In this document: piece by piece, positions 43,201-54,914 of the stretch | How positions within the stretch are numbered: position 1 is the first letter of the stretch | Layout of the letters: each line of letters opens with the position of its first letter | NCBI GenBank assembly: GCA_030512295.1 | Contig: JAULSR010000007.1 | Coordinates: 1,140,501-1,204,500, forward strand | Length of the DNA: 64,000 nucleotides | From: Bombardia bombarda | Lineage: Eukaryota; Ascomycota; Sordariomycetes; Sordariales; Lasiosphaeriaceae | Direction of reading: 5' to 3' | The notes under the pieces: generated by a model | Seen by the model: only the letters and a program-made list of their open reading frames with translations | Database searches by the model: none | What the model was told of the DNA's origin: nothing | Position numbers and translations under genes: made by a program

Positions 43201-45559
43201 TTCCGACCTGGTGTTTCTTGGGCTTACCTTTTGCTCATAGCCTGTCTTGCTCACGATTTCATCAATCAAGGCTTGCTCGTACTTCCTGCAAAGCTCGCCG
43301 GGGTCCAGCTCAACCTTTAAGCAGAGCTCGATCCAGCTTGCTCGCGGGATAAGCTCCGGCTTTGCAAGAACGAGTAATGAGACCATCTGAGACTCCAGCT
43401 TGGTCTTGTCTGGCTCAGCATGCGCACGATCCGCGTATTGTTTGGGACTCAAGCAAATGGATTTCAGCACCAAATACAGGTTAGAATTATCGGACTTGGC
43501 CAACACCGCCGCGCTGTCCTTGTCCACTCCGTTTGCCGCGTCAACCCAGTGCCACATGCCACTGACTATGGTTTCGGTAACAACGGAAGAAGGGCCTTCG
43601 GAATGTGCGGCCGACTGAACATAAAGGTCTGAGAAGGCATCCATAGCTTCCCGGCGCACAGTTGTAGAGGTTGTGTGAGAGCAGATGATGTAGAGGAAAG
43701 CCTGGGCCCACGCAATCCTAACCGTTGCGCTGCTGGGGCCGAGAGCAGGCGCGATGGAGCACAAGGCTCGGTAGAGCCACTTGAGATCATCATCCGCGAA
43801 CTTGCTATAAATGCGCGGGTTAAGTAGGTACGAAGGCTTCGGATCAAGCACTAAGCTATTCTTTTGTATCGCGGCCTTTTTGGCCAACGCATGCAAGCTG
43901 GCACTCTCGGGCCGTTGGAGAAGGGATCCCACACCGCAGACGACCAAGGCGCCAGTCACAAGCCCACTTTGAGACGCTGCTACTGGGTTGGCGACAACCT
44001 CGTTGAATGTGGTTAAAAGGGGCGGAATAACAGCTTCGAGAAATTTGACGAAATTTGGCGGGAGACTTCCCTCAGCATCCTGGCTAAAGGTATAGAGGAC
44101 CTCACCAGCACGAAGAGTCCAGATGCGTCGAACGGGCAGCTTCTTGTCGGCTAACCCCTTCACGTAAGCATCAAGCAGCGCCTTGGGAATATCGACGTCG
44201 CTGGGTATAAAATCTACTGCACTCGCGTTAAGGGCTAGTGTCTCTGCGCTCAGAGCCGCCTCGTTGCCCTCCTTGGCTGTCGCCAAGGGAAGCCCAGCAG
44301 CGATCTTTGCGGCTATCCCTGTCGACTTGGGTAGAGTAACGAGCATCTCGGAGTGAAGAATCCTGTGGTCAGCAGAAGCAAGCTTCGCAGTCTTCAAAGG
44401 GGTGAGAATCTCATCAGCGACTTGCTCCAGGACGGCGAAGTCCCGGCAGCCGGTGACGATTTCTCTGAACGCCGTCACAGCCCCGGTGCGGATGGCCGCA
44501 TTGGATGACTTGACGTTAGATAGGAGGGGTTTGATGAACCGCGCTTGCAGGGCTTTGGAGAGGTCGAACTCCTCCGGGAGAGATTGAACAAGGGGCGTGA
44601 TAAGATCGTTGAGTATCACCTCTGGCGCTCTCAGCAGTCCCTTTTCCAGCGACGGGAAGATCTCCTTGTCTAGGTCCTCGAGAGAGACAAACGCGGAGAA
44701 GAAGTCACCAAGAGCGCCTGCGAGGTGTTTTGGGAGCGGTGCTCGTGACCCAGAAATTTCCCTAGTATAAAATGTGAAGTATTGGTTCTTCAACTTGGCG
44801 AGAATAGGCTTTGCGTCCTCCTTTCTTGAGCATACACCGGCTACTATGCCAAGCAGGACGGCGTTCTTTGCTGCGGACTGGGTGCCTTTCGCGGTAAGAG
44901 TTTGCACCGCTGCGTTGATGATCTTCTCCTTGTCTTCCCCTAACAACAGCTTTCTGAAGCCTCTCCGCGTGATCACCAGGGCGGATTGCCCCACAGTGTC
45001 CCTGGACATGGGCTGGCGGCACTTCTCCAAGAGGTCGGCGTCGGCCAAAAGAATGTCGTTTCCAAACTTCTCCCACAGAGGCATGCCAGCGAGGTTCTGC
45101 ATCAAGACACTGCACCATTCGACCAATACGAAGGCGCTACCAGGCGCAATTCCCTGCTTCTGAGCTTCCTGGCGAATCGAGCCCACGAGAAAGGCAAGGA
45201 CATCGGGGTCCCCTGCCTTACAAAGCGAGACCAGGCATTTTTGAACGGCCTGGCGAGAGGGACGGTCTGTATAAAAGGCGTGGGTCCAGAAGAGGATTTT
45301 GAGGATGGCACCTGTGGTCGGTCGATCGAGGGCTGTTTGGCGGGGAAAAGAGCGGTTATGTTAGCTGGGCTGGGTTCGCGATGGCCTCGACTCTGGATTG
45401 CATTGATGGTAGCTCACTTTTATGGGAGATCTTGTCGTCAATGGCCCGCAATTGGGCGGTTCTGACCGAGGTGGACGACGAGATGAGGGCGGCCTTGGCC
45501 TCCTTGAGGTCGAATTCGGTCGCGTGGCCGTGGCCGTGGGTAGCTGCTTCTTCAGTCAT
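37298..45559 (-). CDS. GCN1: translational activator GCN1 (HEAT-repeat protein)
   Basis: Exons 45559-45418, 45332-43228 and 43162-37298 give about 2,703 residues, the usual GCN1 size. The ends of the introns are GTGAGC...AACAG and GTAAGC...TATAG. A further in-frame 57-nt stretch (37914-37858, GTGAGT...AACCAG with GCTAAT before the acceptor) may be an intron; if spliced the protein is 2,684 residues. The protein is almost entirely HEAT repeats. The central part carries the region related to eEF3 (for example RRGAAYGLAGLVLGRGIKSLREYRV and KKGACDLLGAMAYLDPQQLASSLPEIIPPL), and the part after it contains the Gcn2-binding repeats. GCN1 sits on stalled or uncharged-tRNA-bound ribosomes and activates the eIF2alpha kinase GCN2 in the amino-acid starvation response. 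It is divergent from the helicase gene. Confidence 0.96.
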
Positions 45560-46338
45560 TTTGTTGCGGATCCCTTAGTGGTCCGTATATGGACATTGTC
45601 GAGCAACAGAGATCGTGGGCGCAGCGGTAACGTGTCGTTCGAGTCGTGTTATGGCCCGTTCTGCGGGCAGGTCTAGTCGAGATCCAAGGCCCAAGAAGCT
45701 GAATTTCGGCGACGACTCACATTTCACAAAGTGGGTTGCTGCTGCAGATGCTTTGCGACGCCTAATTGGACTGTGGCCCTCTGCTATCTTGGGCTGCACC
45801 TGTCTCCTGCTTACCCCACATTCTCAGGGTGAGTAAGGTACCCCTGCTCTGTGCGACAGAAGGCTTAAACTTGAAGCAAGAGTTCTGAGATATTCCAGCC
45901 TTGCTGTATTCCATGTATGTGAGGCGCCAGGCATGGGGATAGACTTCATAGAAGTCGCACAAACAAAGCGTCAGATATAGCGCTACTACGGCTAGCACTC
46001 GAATTTCTCCAGACATCGGTCATGACATACTGCCTTGTGCAAGACAGTTAGCCACTGTTGCGATAGTAATCCACTAACAAGCTGCGCTTGGTGGGGTCTG
46101 GAGCCCAAGACGGCAAGCGGTCGCTTTTTTACCAGCCGAGAGCTTCTGGGTTCTCTGCATCAAACTAGAATTCCGGGGTCAATTTCTGGCTGACTGCAGG
46201 CCCGCCTTAAGTGTCAATCCAACTAAAACATTCAACACCAACGCCAAACATTCACTCGCCATCCCCAACTTGCTGCACCATTCCTGCCACCACAACGCTC
46301 GACCAAAACTCTCGACAGACTCCCGACACTTTGTGACC
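45560..46338. promoter_or_regulatory. divergent promoter region GCN1 / DExH helicase
   Basis: About 780 bases separate the start codons of two divergent translation-related genes, so it must hold both promoters. No TATA box was seen near either start. The 84-codon minus-strand frame at 45762-46016 starts like a signal peptide but has no other support. Confidence 0.5.
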
Positions 46339-49300
46339 ATGGCGGGCAAGAAAAAGGCAAAGAAGCCGGCAGCAAACCCAGCGCGCGGCTTTGCTACCAC
46401 TTCGGTTGCCTCGGTCAAGCCCAGGGCCGACCCCACCGAAGCCACTGACGATGCCCTAGCAAGCAAAGTCGACGATGCCGCTGCCCCGCCGTCCAAAGAT
46501 GCCCCGCCATCCACGAACACGTCCAACGCCGCCGACAAGACCGCCCAGCAGAAGCCGCTCAGTGCTGAAGAGTTTGAGCGCCAGCTAGAAGAGTCGGAAT
46601 TGCAGCTTCTCGTCGAGAAGTATGCCCAAAAGGTGAGGCGCGATGTGCAGCGCCAGAAGGCTCGCCTCGAAACCGACCGACGCCTCCTTCGCGGCCAGGC
46701 CGAGCCCATCAACGCCAAGAAATGGCTGCCCCAGGAGCTTATGGACCAGATCCTAAACATGATCAAGGCAGAGAGCCGCTTTGCAGCTTCGAGCGTCATC
46801 TCAGAGGGCGCAACTAGCAGATTGCCCCCAGAGGAAGACCTCACCATCAAGCTGTGGACTCTTCAAGAGACACTGACAGGTTCCGACTTTCCCGAAGACA
46901 AGATCCAACCCGCATTGAAGTTTGTGTTGGACATAGCCCCCAATATCCCCGTTTCCATCAAGGGAGAGTCAATCTGGGGACTCGAGGAGGTGCTGGATTG
47001 GCTGGCAAGGGAATGTTCTAGAGACGAGCTCCCAAGCTACAGTGGACGGGCCAAGACAGTATCAAAGTCCCAAGCAGGTGTGTACAATTCCTTGTTTACT
47101 CTCCTTTCCTCCCCCCTTTTCCCATAACCACGCTCGTAAAACCTAACATCGCTCTCAGACACGCCCTTAGACTCGCCCCTCCCGTCGGGCGCCACCACCC
47201 CGCAGTTTCTCGAAATCGACTCGCGAATGGGGACCAAGCTAAAAAACGGCGCGCTCAACCCTCGACCTTCCCGTGCCTCATCTCCAAAGAAGCTCGCCGT
47301 GACCTATGACGAGGACATCGAACCCGACCAGCTCCTACCATTTTATCTAGAAACAATGGAAAAGCTTTTTGAGCTACAACGTCCGCGACAAGACCAACCC
47401 AAGGGCAAAGTGCCAAGAGGGAAAACGAACGGAGCAACAATTGATCCAGACGAAGCCCTTTTGCTGGCCAAAATCGACCGAGTTGAAAAGGATGTTCTGT
47501 TCGACAAGTATGTGGCTGAACAACAGTGGAGGGCAAATAAAATCATTCTAGAAAAGGACTATGCAATGGCCAAAAAGAAGGCGACTGAGGAGGCGCAGGA
47601 GAAAGCGCAAGCTGAAGAAGAACCGGCTGCTTCGAATGACTTGGATGATGTAAACGAAGAAGCGGAGCGTATAGCTGCAGAGATTTTGGCTGAGGGCAGT
47701 GACGACGATCAAGCCCTCGCGGATCTCTTTTCAAGCCTTCCGGTCAGCGAGGTTGACCCTCTGACTGGGAAGAGCAACACGGTGATGAACGGCGCCGACG
47801 GATCGAAGGTTTTCATACGGGATTTTGGAAAGTGGACAGGTGTGAGTCCCATGAGGGCTCTTGAGGAAGCTTGCCGGTCAAGGGACTCCTCTGTCAGGAT
47901 ATCTTACCACTTGCTATCTGACGTCGCCTTTGCAAGTCGTCACGCTGTCAGCATTGTCTGGTCAAAGCCGCAAGAAATCCCTGCTCCCCCCGAGGTTGCA
48001 GAGCTCGAAGTTTTCAGTTCTCCTACCCAGTTCGTCTTGAAGATGGTGTCTATCGCGGCCCCTGACGCGAAGCAGTCTGAGGCGTACATCGCGACAGCTG
48101 CGTTATTCTTCGTTTTTGGATCCTCGACAAAGGACGAAAAGGTCGCAATGAGGCTTCCAGTCGCCTTTAAAGACCTGTGGTCTGAATTTGCCGAAGCTAA
48201 GAGAATCAAGGCAGATGAAGAAGACAGGACAACCGTAAGGGTTCTACGAGACCTCGTCCGGAAAAGAACGGAGCAAGAATTGGAGGATGGCGTCTTGATC
48301 CAGGGTGCCTTCAAGGGTCGTGGAGCGGCCAAGAACTCGACAGACTCGGAACACTCTGACCACGAGCGAGCTAAACGCCAGCAGTGGGGGCCTGAGTATT
48401 ACCAGAATATTTGGCTGCAGAAATGTAGCACGCCTCGTTATCAGCAGATGCTGATGTCACGGATGCAACTCCCCATGTGGCAATTTCGGCAGCAGGTTGT
48501 TGATACTATAGAACGGGAGCAGGTGGTCATCATTTGCGGTGAAACGGGATGTGGAAAGAGTACCCAAGTACCTTCATTCCTCCTTGAGCACCAGCTATTG
48601 CTTGGCAAGGCTTGCAAGATCTACTGCACAGAACCGCGACGTATTTCGGCCATTTCGCTAGCGCGTCGTGTAAGTGAAGAGCTGGGAGAACATAAAAACG
48701 ACATAGGAACACTGAGATCGCTGGTCGGTTATTCGATTCGTCTCGAGGCAAACACCTCAAAAGAGACTCGCCTCGTCTTCGCCACAACAGGTATTGTTAT
48801 GCGCATGTTGGAGGGGTCTAATGACCTACGAGATATTACGCATCTTGTTCTCGATGAAGTCCACGAACGCTCAATTGACAGCGACTTCCTTCTCATTGTC
48901 CTGAAGAAGTTGCTCCTTCGCAGAAAAGACCTGAAGGTCGTTCTCATGTCGGCCACTGTCGATGCCGACCGATTTTCCAAGTACCTTGGAGGAGCACCGG
49001 TTTTGACTGTTCCCGGTCGTACGTTCCCCGTCCGCGTCGCATATCTCGAGGATGCCGTGGAGTTGACCGGGTACACGCTTGATTCGCGAAATCAGGAGAA
49101 GGTTACCGAGCTGGATGATGATCTGGAGACGGAGGCGGACAACTCGTCGAAGCCAGAGCTAATTAAGTCGCTTGGGCAATACTCTCCTCGGACTCGAAAT
49201 ACCCTGGCGCAGATGGACGAGTACAAGATTGACTTCGACCTCATTTGTCAGCTCATCTCTAGAATTGCCCAGGATCCCGTTTACATCCCATACAGCCAGG

Positions 49301-50939
49301 CAATATTAGTGTTTTTGCCTGGTATCGCTGAGATCCGGACACTCAACGACATGCTCCTGGGAGACAGATCAATCGCGGATAACTGGCTTGTTTATCCGTT
49401 GCACTCTACGATCGCCACTGAAGATCAGGAAGCGGCCTTCCTTGTGCCCCCACCCGGGATGAGGAAGATTGTCCTGGCTACCAACATTGCTGAGACTGGT
49501 ATCACCATCCCAGATGTCACCTGCGTCATCGACACCGGTAAGCATCGTGAAATGAGATTTGACGAGAGAAGACAGCTCTCTCGACTTATCGACACTTTTA
49601 TCTCAAGAGCCAACGCCAAGCAGCGTCGTGGTCGTGCAGGTCGTGTTCAGGAAGGCCTTTGCTTCCATCTCTTTACAAAGTATCGCCATGACACCATCAT
49701 GAGCGACCAGCAGACACCCGAAATGCTCCGACTTTCTCTCCAGGACCTTGCAATCCGTGTCAAGATATGCAAGATCGGTGGTATTGAGCAGACGCTTGGC
49801 GAAGCTTTGGATGCCCCTTCCGCAAAGAATATCCGTCGCGCCATCGACGCTCTCGTCGATGTTCGCGCCCTCAACCCCTCGACCGAGGAGCTCACGCCCC
49901 TCGGTCTTCAACTTGCCCGCCTCCCACTCGACGTATTCCTGGGCAAGCTTATCCTTCTTGGATCAGTATTCAAGTGCCTCGACATGGCCATCACCGTGGC
50001 TGCCATCCTATCATCCAAGTCGCCCTTTGTGGCACCCTTCGGACAGCGCAATCAAGCTGACACTGTCCGCAAGGCCTTCAAGCGAGGCGACTCGGATCTC
50101 TTAACAGTATACAACGCGTACTTGTCGTGGAAGCGCGTTTGTCAGTCGGCAACCGGCGGCGGCGCCGAGTTCCAGTACTGCCGCAAGAACTTTTTGTCGC
50201 CACAGACCCTGGCCAACATTGAGGATCTCAAGGGCCAGCTTCTCATGTCAATTGTGGACTCTGGTTTCCTCCAGATGACAACTGAAGAGCGACAGGCGCT
50301 TAATCGGTTGCGCTCGAGCAACAAGCGCAGACAACAGGTCTTCTTTGAGGTGCCCAAGCGGGTCAATATCAACAGCGACAATGACGTCGTGTCGCAGTCT
50401 GTGATTGCCTGGAGCTTCTACCCGAAGCTGCTCGTCCGCGATGTGCCGGGCGGCAGAGGTCTCCGTAATGTGGGCAATAACCAGGCTATTAGCCTCCATC
50501 CTAGCAGCGTGAACAAGGGAAATAATGACCTGCGGTGGATCAGTTATTACCACATTATGCAGTCAAAGGGGTAAGTTTACCAACCATACTGTGCCAAGGT
50601 CATCACGCTAATTGCCGAAATAGGTTCTACAACGCTCACGACACCACTGGAGTGGAAGCCTTTGCTGTCGCGCTGCTCTGTGGCGATGTCCGCGCTGACC
50701 TGTATGCAGGCGTGCTGATCCTCGACGGCAACCGCGTGCGGTTCGCCGTGTCTGACTGGAAGACAATGCTCGTCATCAAGGTGCTGAGAGCAAGGCTCAG
50801 GGAGATGCTCACGAGGAGCTTCAAGAGCCCTGGCAAGCTGCCAACGTCGCAGCATGAGCGCTGGCTGGACGTGTGGCAGAAGATATTCACACTGGCGCAA
50901 GAGAATAAGGAGAAGGCGGCGGCAGCTGCTGCTCCTTGA
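46339..50939 (+). CDS. DExH-box RNA helicase, DHX29/DHX57 (YLR419W) type
   Basis: Exons 46339-47077, 47159-50570 and 50624-50939 join in frame to 1,488 residues. The N-terminal about 600 residues are lysine-rich and include an RWD-like segment. The helicase core follows: motif I GETGCGKSTQ near 706, motif Ia TEPRRISA, motif II DEVHERS near 811, motif III SAT near 844, TNIAETGITIPDVT (motif V), and QRRGRAGR (motif VI) near 1067. The HA2/winged-helix region and an OB-fold (HDTTGVEAFAVALLCGD) complete the DEAH/RHA architecture. DEVH instead of DEAH is normal in this branch. Relatives bind 40S subunits and help scan structured 5' leaders (DHX29) or act in RNA surveillance. The name is by subfamily; the exact orthologue is uncertain. 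Confidence 0.93.
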
Positions 50940-51800
50940 TTTTTTGCGCTGCGGTAGGAATAACATTGATCCATCACGCATAGAGGCGGTGAGTGTGGGG
51001 AGTGGTGGTTTAATGCCGATAAACTTCATGCACGCAGCAAAGAAGTGCATGTGCGCTGGCCTGATGGGAGTGGCAACACTGCCGCTACCAAGTATCTATG
51101 AGACAGCACTTCTGGACTGTCTGTCGCTTGATATTAGCGATCGAAGATGGAAGTTTTTTTGGCATCATCTTTACGTTGAAAAGATGCAACTACAGTGCAA
51201 CCACAAATGTAAGGGCTGCGGCTAGCCTTGGGAAAGATTTGTGGGAGTGTGGGAAAAAAAGAGAAGAAAGATCTTTTAAAAGAGAGACTTTTCGAGAGAA
51301 AACACCTGACTTCATTGTCTGCCCTTCATGGCATTTTGGCGGAAAGTCAAAGCGACAGTGGGCATACTTTTTCAGGTTTGATTCGTTGATGGTGTTCCAG
51401 GATATCGCTGTTTCCTTTTAGGAGGCCGGCTCTTGGAAGCCAGATCTAGACCTAGACCTAGACCTAGACCTGGAACTTTGCATGCTTAGATAGAGGTTAG
51501 CATATGTAATGAAAAGTCATGTAGGCTCAACTCATTCTTGGAGTTTTCTGGATATCATTCAGCCTGTCCATACCTTAGCCGAGAGACTGGTTCGGATGGC
51601 GATAGTCAGCGATAGAAAACGGTTCCATAGACTGGAAGATTGAGCAGTCTCGATACCCTCATCAGGCCACCAGTAAGTGGCTACCCAGTATTTGGCCAGT
51701 AGTCCTGATTGTGCGACTGACATGGTGAATTTAGGATATAATAGATCATGATGGATTTTCCTGAATGATGAGGAGAGGCTGGATTTGACTAGCAATTGCG
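50940..51800. other. helicase 3' flank with a short CTAGAC repeat
   Basis: About 860 bases between two plus-strand genes. Contains (CTAGAC)4 at 51444-51467. No gene recognised. Confidence 0.5.
51444..51467. repeat. (CTAGAC)4 hexanucleotide repeat
   Basis: Four perfect CTAGAC units in the spacer downstream of the helicase gene. Confidence 0.95.
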
Positions 51801-52280
51801 ATGATGATCACGATAGGGTCAATTTCGTTCCGATCAACTGTGGCCCTTGCCCTAGCCATCCTGTCACTTGATAATGGCCCACGAGGAGCCAATGCTCAAG
51901 AGACATATATCAACTCGCGCACGTCAATTTGGAACATTGGCTACAATGAATCGTGCAGCACTTTTGACGGTAGCACGGGCGTCACGCCCCTCCCTAAGGA
52001 TGGCGTCGCAACTACGTCCATCCACATGACGACGACGATGCCCAACGTGGTTTATATCACGGCCAGGACGACGACAATAGAGACGCTCACCACCACGCTC
52101 GCTTCAGCCTTGAGGCCGATCTACTGGCAGAACGCGACCACGCAAACAACCACGGTCGGAACCCTGACCAGGCCCGCCACGGCAACGGTAGCAACGACGC
52201 TCTGCACCAACAGCGTCAAGCCCGTAACCACAGTAACCGTCTACACGGGCACCCACCAGCCCATCGCTTACTGTTTATAG
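51801..52280 (+). CDS. small secreted Thr-rich protein, unknown function
   Basis: An intron-less 159-residue frame. The N-terminus looks like a signal peptide (hydrophobic core RSTVALALAILSL, possible cleavage after GANAQ near residue 33). The mature part is about a quarter threonine, with repeated TTT-I/V-T-TLT patterns suited to O-mannosylation. It has three cysteines, two of them near the C-terminus (LCTNS and the penultimate residue). No GPI signal or membrane span follows. The first ATG is used; the next codon is also ATG. I do not recognise a family. A cell-wall-associated or secreted role is inferred only from composition. Confidence 0.55.
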   Translation: MMITIGSISFRSTVALALAILSLDNGPRGANAQETYINSRTSIWNIGYNESCSTFDGSTGVTPLPKDGVATTSIHMTTTMPNVVYITARTTTIETLTTTLASALRPIYWQNATTQTTTVGTLTRPATATVATTLCTNSVKPVTTVTVYTGTHQPIAYCL

Positions 52281-52363
52281 ATCTAATACCAAGTACGCCT
52301 TCAGTGAGTGGACCCCGTGAGATGGGTTTAGTTTCTCTCTAAGTCCTTACTACGTTTCCCAAC

Positions 52364-52810
52364 TCACGGCCTTGGTAATTCAGCTCGCAGGGTAGCCACG
52401 CATTGGGCGATTTTGCCCCTGAAATGATTCAGGGCTGCATTGCAGATCTCCAACGATGCAAATGCCAGAGCTTTGTCAGATAATACTTCGACATAGGCCC
52501 AGACCGCATCGTACTGAATCGGCCTCAGGTAATTGGCTGCATAGCCCAGATGCGCTTCGCTTAATAAGAAGCAGACAGCTTGGATACGCGAGCTGCATAT
52601 TCCCATCTGATCTGGGCACGTTAGGTAAGAGAGTCCGAATGACTCAAGCGCTAATGATATTACGACATGTTTGCATCGGACATGTTTTCTTGGCAGTGAT
52701 GTGATAGTTTCTGTTTCACCGGTTGAGCGAGTCCCGAGAAGCTTATTCGTCAAGTAGTACGGAACTTCAGTGATTACTTCGGGGTCATCTTTGCTATAGA
52801 TATCGAACAA
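52364..52810 (-). CDS. orphan hypothetical protein, 148 residues
   Basis: A single open frame with varied, protein-like composition and seven cysteines (for example LTCPDQMGICSSRIQAVCFLLSEAHLGYAANYL). It has no signal peptide and no motif I recognise. It is convergent with the Thr-rich secreted protein, 84 nt away. It could be a lone lineage-specific gene, the last exon of a larger one, or chance. Confidence 0.3.
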   Translation of the reverse strand: MFDIYSKDDPEVITEVPYYLTNKLLGTRSTGETETITSLPRKHVRCKHVVISLALESFGLSYLTCPDQMGICSSRIQAVCFLLSEAHLGYAANYLRPIQYDAVWAYVEVLSDKALAFASLEICNAALNHFRGKIAQCVATLRAELPRP

Positions 52811-53015
52811 TTACTCTACTCCCTGAAACGACGGGTAACGTCAGAAACGTAAGAGGGTCTGTCTGTAGGTAATGTAAGTAGCTACAAGAACAGTGTGAAC
52901 TCATTATCAGAATAGACCTCTGATTATTTCATATTTCACCATGTAGTGCAGAGAGAGTATCATACCGACTTCTGCCGCTTACTGCACAAGTTTCGGCCAG
53001 TTGCAAGTTGCCGGT

Positions 53016-53042
53016 GGCCGCGGGCCGCGGGCCGCGGGCCGC
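53016..53042. repeat. GGCCGCG heptamer repeat (3.9 copies)
   Basis: Nearly four perfect GGCCGCG units in otherwise AT-balanced spacer. Confidence 0.9.
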
Positions 53043-53583
53043 AACCTGGGTAAGGGGCGGCAGTGGCTTACTACTCTTGGCGCCCCGCCACGATCAGTGT
53101 TAAACATAGGGCTCTCACCAGCCTATGCATGGTGATATGGTTCGATATGATTTACTATCTACCTTCTAATGCAAGCCTAGTAACCTCTAATATCGTTCGG
53201 GTTTGTTACTTCAATGAGAATCCAGAACCTCTGTCAGATTTGTCAAGATGTTAGACCGATATGGCATCTGTTGACTTGCCACTCATGTGCCTAGCGTACA
53301 CACAGCATTCCAGTTGTGCTAGATTCACGGTCATCAGTATTGGTAGAGCTAGTTAGGTATCATGCATTCCATATTCGGGAGTCAAAGACATTCGTCAGCC
53401 AGAAGAAATGCGTTGTAACCCACGCGGTAAGGCACCACCAGTATCAACTACCCGGAGACTGATCCAGTCAGACTATCGCCAAGAGAGGCGGTGACGGTGA
53501 TGGTGACAGTAGCAAGCCATCAGGATAACGGGCTTGGCGAGAATTGAAAGAGACAGACGAGAATAGCTACTCAACTCGCAGAA

Positions 53584-53590
53584 TATAAAT
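53584..53590 (+). promoter_or_regulatory. TATA box of the small secreted protein gene
   Basis: TATAAAT lies 141 nt upstream of the ATG at 53731, followed by a CT-rich leader. This is the arrangement of strongly expressed fungal genes, in which transcription starts in or after the CT block. Confidence 0.6.
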
Positions 53591-53730
53591 ACTGCCCTTC
53601 TCCTCCCCCAAGAGCACATGTCCTTTTCTCTTCATCACGTTCATCTTCATCTTAACACTCTTCTCTCTCTACAATCACCCACCACAGTCAACAGACTCAA
53701 CTCTCATCTCTTCAACTCTCATCTCTCAAC

Positions 53731-54355
53731 ATGAAGACCACCATGATCAATATTGCCTTCGCGGCTCTCACCAGCCTCGTCATAGCTGCTCCTACTGAGG
53801 TCCCCGCTAAGCAGTCTGCCCAGATGATCGAGACCCGCTCCAACGTCATTTCTGAGGGCGTCGCTCCTCTCGCGTACGCGAACAACTTGGGCCCATTACT
53901 TCAGGCTTTCACATGGCTAACAAGAAAAACAAATAGCAACGTCAAGCGCGCCATCACCCACCTGTATGTCTGCGACAGCGCAAACTTCCAGGGCCGCTGC
54001 GAGAACCTCGAGACTACCACCGGCCAGTGCTGTAAGTGTCAACACTCATAATCCTTTTAAACATATCACTGACCTGAGCATCTCAGACGGCCTCTTCAAC
54101 GGCTGGAACGACGCCATCTCGTCCCTCGGCCCCGATGCTGGCACCACCTGCGTTCTCTACGAGTGAGTTGTCATCAGCTTACGCTGTTACCCACCCACCA
54201 GTCTTTTACAGAAATAGCCAGCTAACCAGCAATCACGACAATAAAGGAACTACGACTGCGCCGGCCGCACCCTTGGCGGTATCGTCAACCCCGGCATCAG
54301 GAACCTGGTCGACTACAGCTTCAACGACCTTGCCAGCTCTTACCGCTGCTCGTAG
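53731..54355 (+). CDS. small secreted protein with beta/gamma-crystallin-like pattern
   Basis: Four exons, 53731-53873, 53937-54031, 54087-54162 and 54247-54355, give 140 residues. Intron 1 is 63 nt and in frame, so it can be misread as coding; I remove it because of its GTACGC donor, a GGCTAACA branch site and a TAG acceptor. The signal peptide is MKTTMINIAFAALTSLVIAAPTEV. The mature domain has six cysteines and two related motifs: LYVCDSANFQGRCENL with NDAISSLGPD, then TCVLYENYDCAGRTLGG with NDLASSYRC. Paired Y-x-C-x(4)-F/C-x-G-x-C and D-x-x-SS elements resemble secreted fungal beta/gamma-crystallin-like proteins. The pattern and the strong-looking promoter fit an abundant extracellular protein, possibly an effector; that role is inference. 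Confidence 0.75.
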
Positions 54356-54914
54356 ATAGAGAGCATCCCTCTCTGCTCTCTTCTGAAGACCAACCAAAAA
54401 GAAAACAAATCTCCAACCCCTCGTCCGGTTTTTCAGCTTCCCCCCTTGACCGATATTCTGGCGTGGAAAAGGGCACAGCTGGCCAGCATTCCTGTTGCTG
54501 ATATCTTGCCTGCACTGGCCACGCACATGCCAGGATGAAAGCTTGGAACAACCGCCCAGTCACTGTTTCTTTTGTCCTTTCACTTCTTTTGTTGAGATAT
54601 TTAGATACTACCTTAGTATGAAATTGATGTTGAGCGAATTTCGAGACTCTCTAATGACTACGTGAATGGTGGCTGTGTCTTGTAAACAATCCAAGCTCGT
54701 CTTATAATTCAAAAAGGGGGTTCATATTGGATGAAATAAACATTAGCCATTATCAAGTTCCACCAAAATATCGCCTCTAACAACCCAACAATACCCACCT
54801 TAGACTGGTTCCCTTCTTGTTCGGTTCATCACCGTCATCAGTCATAAGTTACATAACAGTAGCATAGTAAATAGTACATACTCACATCCTTACCCTAATA
54901 AACCCTATGCACCC
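54356..54914. other. convergent spacer
   Basis: About 560 bases between the 3' ends of the secreted protein gene and the DUF3176 gene. No gene recognised. Confidence 0.5.

Larger units (their letters stand above)
52811..53730. other. upstream region of the crystallin-like secreted protein gene
   Basis: About 920 bases. Contains a GGCCGCG repeat (53016-53042), a TATA box (53584-53590) and a strongly CT-rich 5' leader (53591-53730). No other gene recognised. Confidence 0.55.

Noticed and set aside
51444..51467. Short direct repeats as a CRISPR-like array
   Set aside because: Units are contiguous without spacers, and the genome is fungal.
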